Assembly: GCA_022316685.1 (NCBI GenBank)
Contig: JAKJHU010000083.1
Location: forward strand, 868,001 to 932,000
Direction: 5' to 3'
Length of the DNA: 64,000 nucleotides
From: Progne subis subis
Lineage: Eukaryota; Chordata; Aves; Passeriformes; Hirundinidae
The notes under the pieces were generated by a model that saw nothing but the letters and a program-made list of their open reading frames with translations, was not told where the DNA came from and made no database searches. Every line of letters begins with the position of its first letter. The first letter of the stretch is position 1. The position numbers and the translations under genes were made by a program. Below are positions 61,558-64,000 of this stretch, piece after piece.

Positions 61558-62058
61558 TTGGTACCAGCCTTATACACAAGTAGTCAGAAGTTTTGTTGCA
61601 TTTTGCTCAGTAGTGATAATGTACCAACTTTGTGTAATTTGAGATTTCCCCCCCCAGTTTTCTTCCTAAAGCAGGAAATGCTAGTGCTTGTGCTGCCACA
61701 AATCAAAACACTGAATTTGCTGCTTTTCCAGTGTTTTTCTGATGCCTACAAAAGTTACAGGGTGAGCAGGAGAGAGCAGACAGGCGAGTTTACACCAAAC
61801 GCATTCTCTAGGATAAAAATTATATTTAGCTCATTTTGTGAAGAGTTAATGGGATTTTATTGTTATATTTGCACATTGCTACTTTTATCAGCCGTTGCTG
61901 CCTGGCTCTCCGTGGACATAAACCAAGAGGTAAAATTTGCCTTGCTCTCCAACCCTTCAGCACCAGTGACTGTTTATACGTACTCAAACCAGCTGCAAAC
62001 CCAGTCTTTGCTGAGGTGGGAGGCTGATTTCTGTGCAGAATATCACCTGTGGCAGTAG
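61558..62058 (+). other. Unrecognised 166-codon open frame
   Basis: The frame is open for 501 bases in A/T-rich DNA. A strong acceptor-like CCCCCCCAG ends at 61657 and a donor-like ACAGG|GTGAGC lies at 61761/61762, so an exon of 104 bases could exist inside it. The translation includes a hydrophobic stretch (YICTLLLLSAVAAWLS). No family is recognised. One frame of this length in 64 kb is not beyond chance. Confidence 0.15.
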
Positions 62059-63449
62059 TGCCCAGTGTGTGAGAAAGAACCAGCTGATATCACAGCATAC
62101 ACTGAAAGCATCTTTTACGCTTACGGGCACAGAGCTGTGTTGCCAGACTTGCTTTTGTACTTGAGGCTGACAGATACCCTGGATGTGGATCTTCTAGGCA
62201 GAGACCCTGTCTAGCTGTTGCCCTTGGAGCTGGCACTGCTGGCTGGAGTGCTGGGCTGGCTCTGCTCTGTGGCTTTAGCCTGTCCTGCCTGAGCCAGCAC
62301 CCAAAAATCCCTCGATGCGTGTCTAGACAAACGTAAGCTCACTCTGCTCGTGCTGACGCAAGATGCCAAGACTGGCACCAGGAGCAAGCTGAGATTATCA
62401 GATCTGTGCTGAACTTTGCAACTCTAATTTGTGCTGCAGCACAAGCAGTTGCCACACTCACTTGATTACAAATAGTTATTTAGAGATGCTCAAAGTTATA
62501 TGAAATATTCTCTCTTTACGAGGAAAAAAGAACCCACTCCGAGTGAGCGACTGGTGCCACCCCAGCCAGTGCTTACTTTGGCTCAGTCCATCAACAATGT
62601 CTGATTTGTTTCCATGCTTGTGTTTGCTGAGAGAGTAAAGACATCCTCTCTCTGCAGTGTGAAACTAATACAGAAACTCGGAGTGCTTTTTAGTTTTACT
62701 TATTAATTTTTTTTTTTTTTTTTTTTTTGAGGCTTCAGGAAACTCTTATCCAAGCACAGCCTCCAAATCCATGTCAATGATATTCCGATCTTGGCATTTC
62801 TGTGCTCACCATCACTTGCCAGTAGCCAAATAAGTACATGTGCACTGGGTGATCACATTCCTGATTGTTAGTGCATGTTTGCCATTCCTTTAACGTAGGG
62901 GTAGACACAGGTTTGTCCCTGAGCTTGATTGCCAGGTTTTCTGAGCTGTTAAACTCTATTTCTTGAGCCAAGGATACTCCTTGTGTATATCTGTATGTGT
63001 GAGTGCTAATAGATGTCTCGCTCCTCTTCTCCATTTAATGTCATTTCTCTCAAGAAAATCCTTAGGCTGTGATAGGGCACTCACAAGGGAGGCACTGAAT
63101 GCATCCCTCATCCTTTGCCTTATCTTCAGTTCTGAATTCTCCTTTATGGAAGATGGTATTCAAACTTCGAGTTGGCATCTATTTAAGACAGAAGAAATAT
63201 GTCTTTTGAGCTATTATTGCTAAAAAGGGGGTTTTAAGATCCAGGACAAAAGACAGGATGTTAAGCCTCCTTGTCTTGCAGAGAATTCATTCAGTAGCTG
63301 ATAATGCGATCTGCTCAGGATAAATGAAGATAAGATGTCCGGACTCCGTCAGCAGCCTCAGTCTCCCGTGCTGTTCGCTGCTTTCTTTTTTAAATGCTGC
63401 TGGGCTCGCAGCACTTATTGTGTGCGGCTCCTCTAAGTGAGCAGATGCG
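62059..63449. other. Non-coding region left of terminal CpG-rich block
   Basis: It has a poly(T) run of 22 at 62707-62728. Nothing else is recognised. Confidence 0.6.
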
Positions 63450-63684
63450 GCTTTATTGTTCACCTGTTGGAGCCGACAGTGTTTTGAGTAAGAGCGGAGC
63501 AAATCCCAAAAACTTTGCTGCTCCTCGAGTGCCGCTGGGTTTGGGACAATCCGGGGGGAGCCCGGTTGATCTTGGTCCCATCAGCTGCCCGTGGCTCGAT
63601 GGGGGAGCTCCGGGGTGTCCCCATCCCATCGCCTCCGGGGGATGCTCGGGGGGACCGGGGGTCGGGACCCCGCAGGGGCTGCGG

Positions 63685-63704
63685 CGGCCGCCAGGGGGCG
63701 CCGG
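63685..63704 (+). promoter_or_regulatory. CTCF-like binding motif
   Basis: GGCCGCCAGGGGGCGCCGGG contains the CCASYAGRKGGC-type core (CCGCCAGGGGGCGC), very close to the vertebrate CTCF consensus. The orientation is forward on the + strand. Confidence 0.65.
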
Positions 63705-63712
63705 GCGGGCAG

Positions 63713-63940
63713 GCCCCTCTCGTCTGGGTCCTGCCTGCCCCCCTCTCGTCTGGGTCCTGCCTGCCCCCCTCTCGTCTGGGTCCTGCCTGCCCCCCTCTCG
63801 TCTGGGTCCTGCCTGCCCCCCTCTCGTCTGGGTCCTGCCTGCCCCCCTCTCGTCTGGGTCCTGCCTGCTCCCCTCTCCTCTCGGTCTTGCCTGCCCCCAT
63901 CTCGTCTCGGTCCTGCCGGCCCCCCTCTCGGTCCTGCCGG
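63713..63940. repeat. 26-bp minisatellite
   Basis: Six near-identical units of 26 bp contain CGTCTGGGTCCTGCCTGC, with starts at 63721, 63747, 63773, 63799, 63825 and 63851. Two or three degenerate units follow (63877, 63903 and a shortened one). Because 26 is not a multiple of three, all frames read through it. The minus-strand open frame at 63453-63986 is a by-product. Confidence 0.95.
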
Positions 63941-64000
63941 CGCTGCGGGATTGTTCCACCCGTCTGTCAGCCGCTCCCAGACGCATTCTCTCCGTTTCCC

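Larger units (their letters stand above)
63450..64000. promoter_or_regulatory. CpG-rich block at window end (partial CpG island)
   Basis: CpG density and G+C rise from about 63450 and stay high to the end. The block contains a CTCF-like site and a minisatellite. It could be the left half of a promoter island whose gene lies beyond the window. No coding exon is recognised inside. Confidence 0.6.

Noticed and set aside
63453..63986. 177-codon - frame of repeated Gly/Arg/Gln-rich units
   Set aside because: It is a direct by-product of the 26-bp minisatellite, whose period lets every frame stay open. There is no start context or homologous family.

Overview
This window is vertebrate nuclear DNA, most likely from a bird and probably a songbird. 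The only gene I can identify with confidence is the 3' part of IARS1, the cytosolic isoleucyl-tRNA synthetase, on the + strand. Its last eight coding exons lie between 275 and 16013 and are joined by GT-AG introns. Chicken-repeat-1 (CR1) LINE 3' ends with the avian GATTCTGTGA-type tail, two or three short retroviral solo LTRs and the lack of mammalian SINEs point to a bird. The species cannot be read from the sequence.

Layout. Positions 1-274 are intron. From 275 to 16013 are IARS1 exons that encode 330 residues and a stop: the end of the tRNA-anticodon-binding/linker part and the C-terminal UNE-I extension, which is visibly an internal duplication. The 3' UTR runs to about 16525, with AATAAA at 16501. 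From 16.5 to 32.9 kb is non-coding, with an old CR1 copy at 20.1-20.8 kb and two small exon-like segments on the minus strand near 24.5 kb. A CpG island at 32.93-33.95 kb looks like a promoter. It has a splice-donor consensus on each strand (33324/33325 on +, 32954/32953 on -), but no recognisable coding exon goes with it. From 34 to 63.4 kb is a gene-poor stretch, either a long first intron or intergenic. It holds a probable solo LTR (35273-35823), an ancient reversed LINE fragment (about 40.56-41.33 kb), a G-quadruplex-prone decamer repeat (42.59-42.69 kb), an (AC)n microsatellite and two abutting LTRs in opposite orientation (50.77-51.58 kb). One of these two is a 286-bp solo LTR with a perfect 6-bp target-site duplication. 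The window ends inside a second CpG-rich region (63.45-64.0 kb) with a near-consensus CTCF motif and a 26-bp minisatellite.

There is no operon, CRISPR array or prokaryote-type system here. The least explained features are the orphan CpG-island promoter at 33 kb, the phase-compatible minus-strand exon pair near 24.5 kb, and the CTCF-plus-minisatellite edge at the right end.
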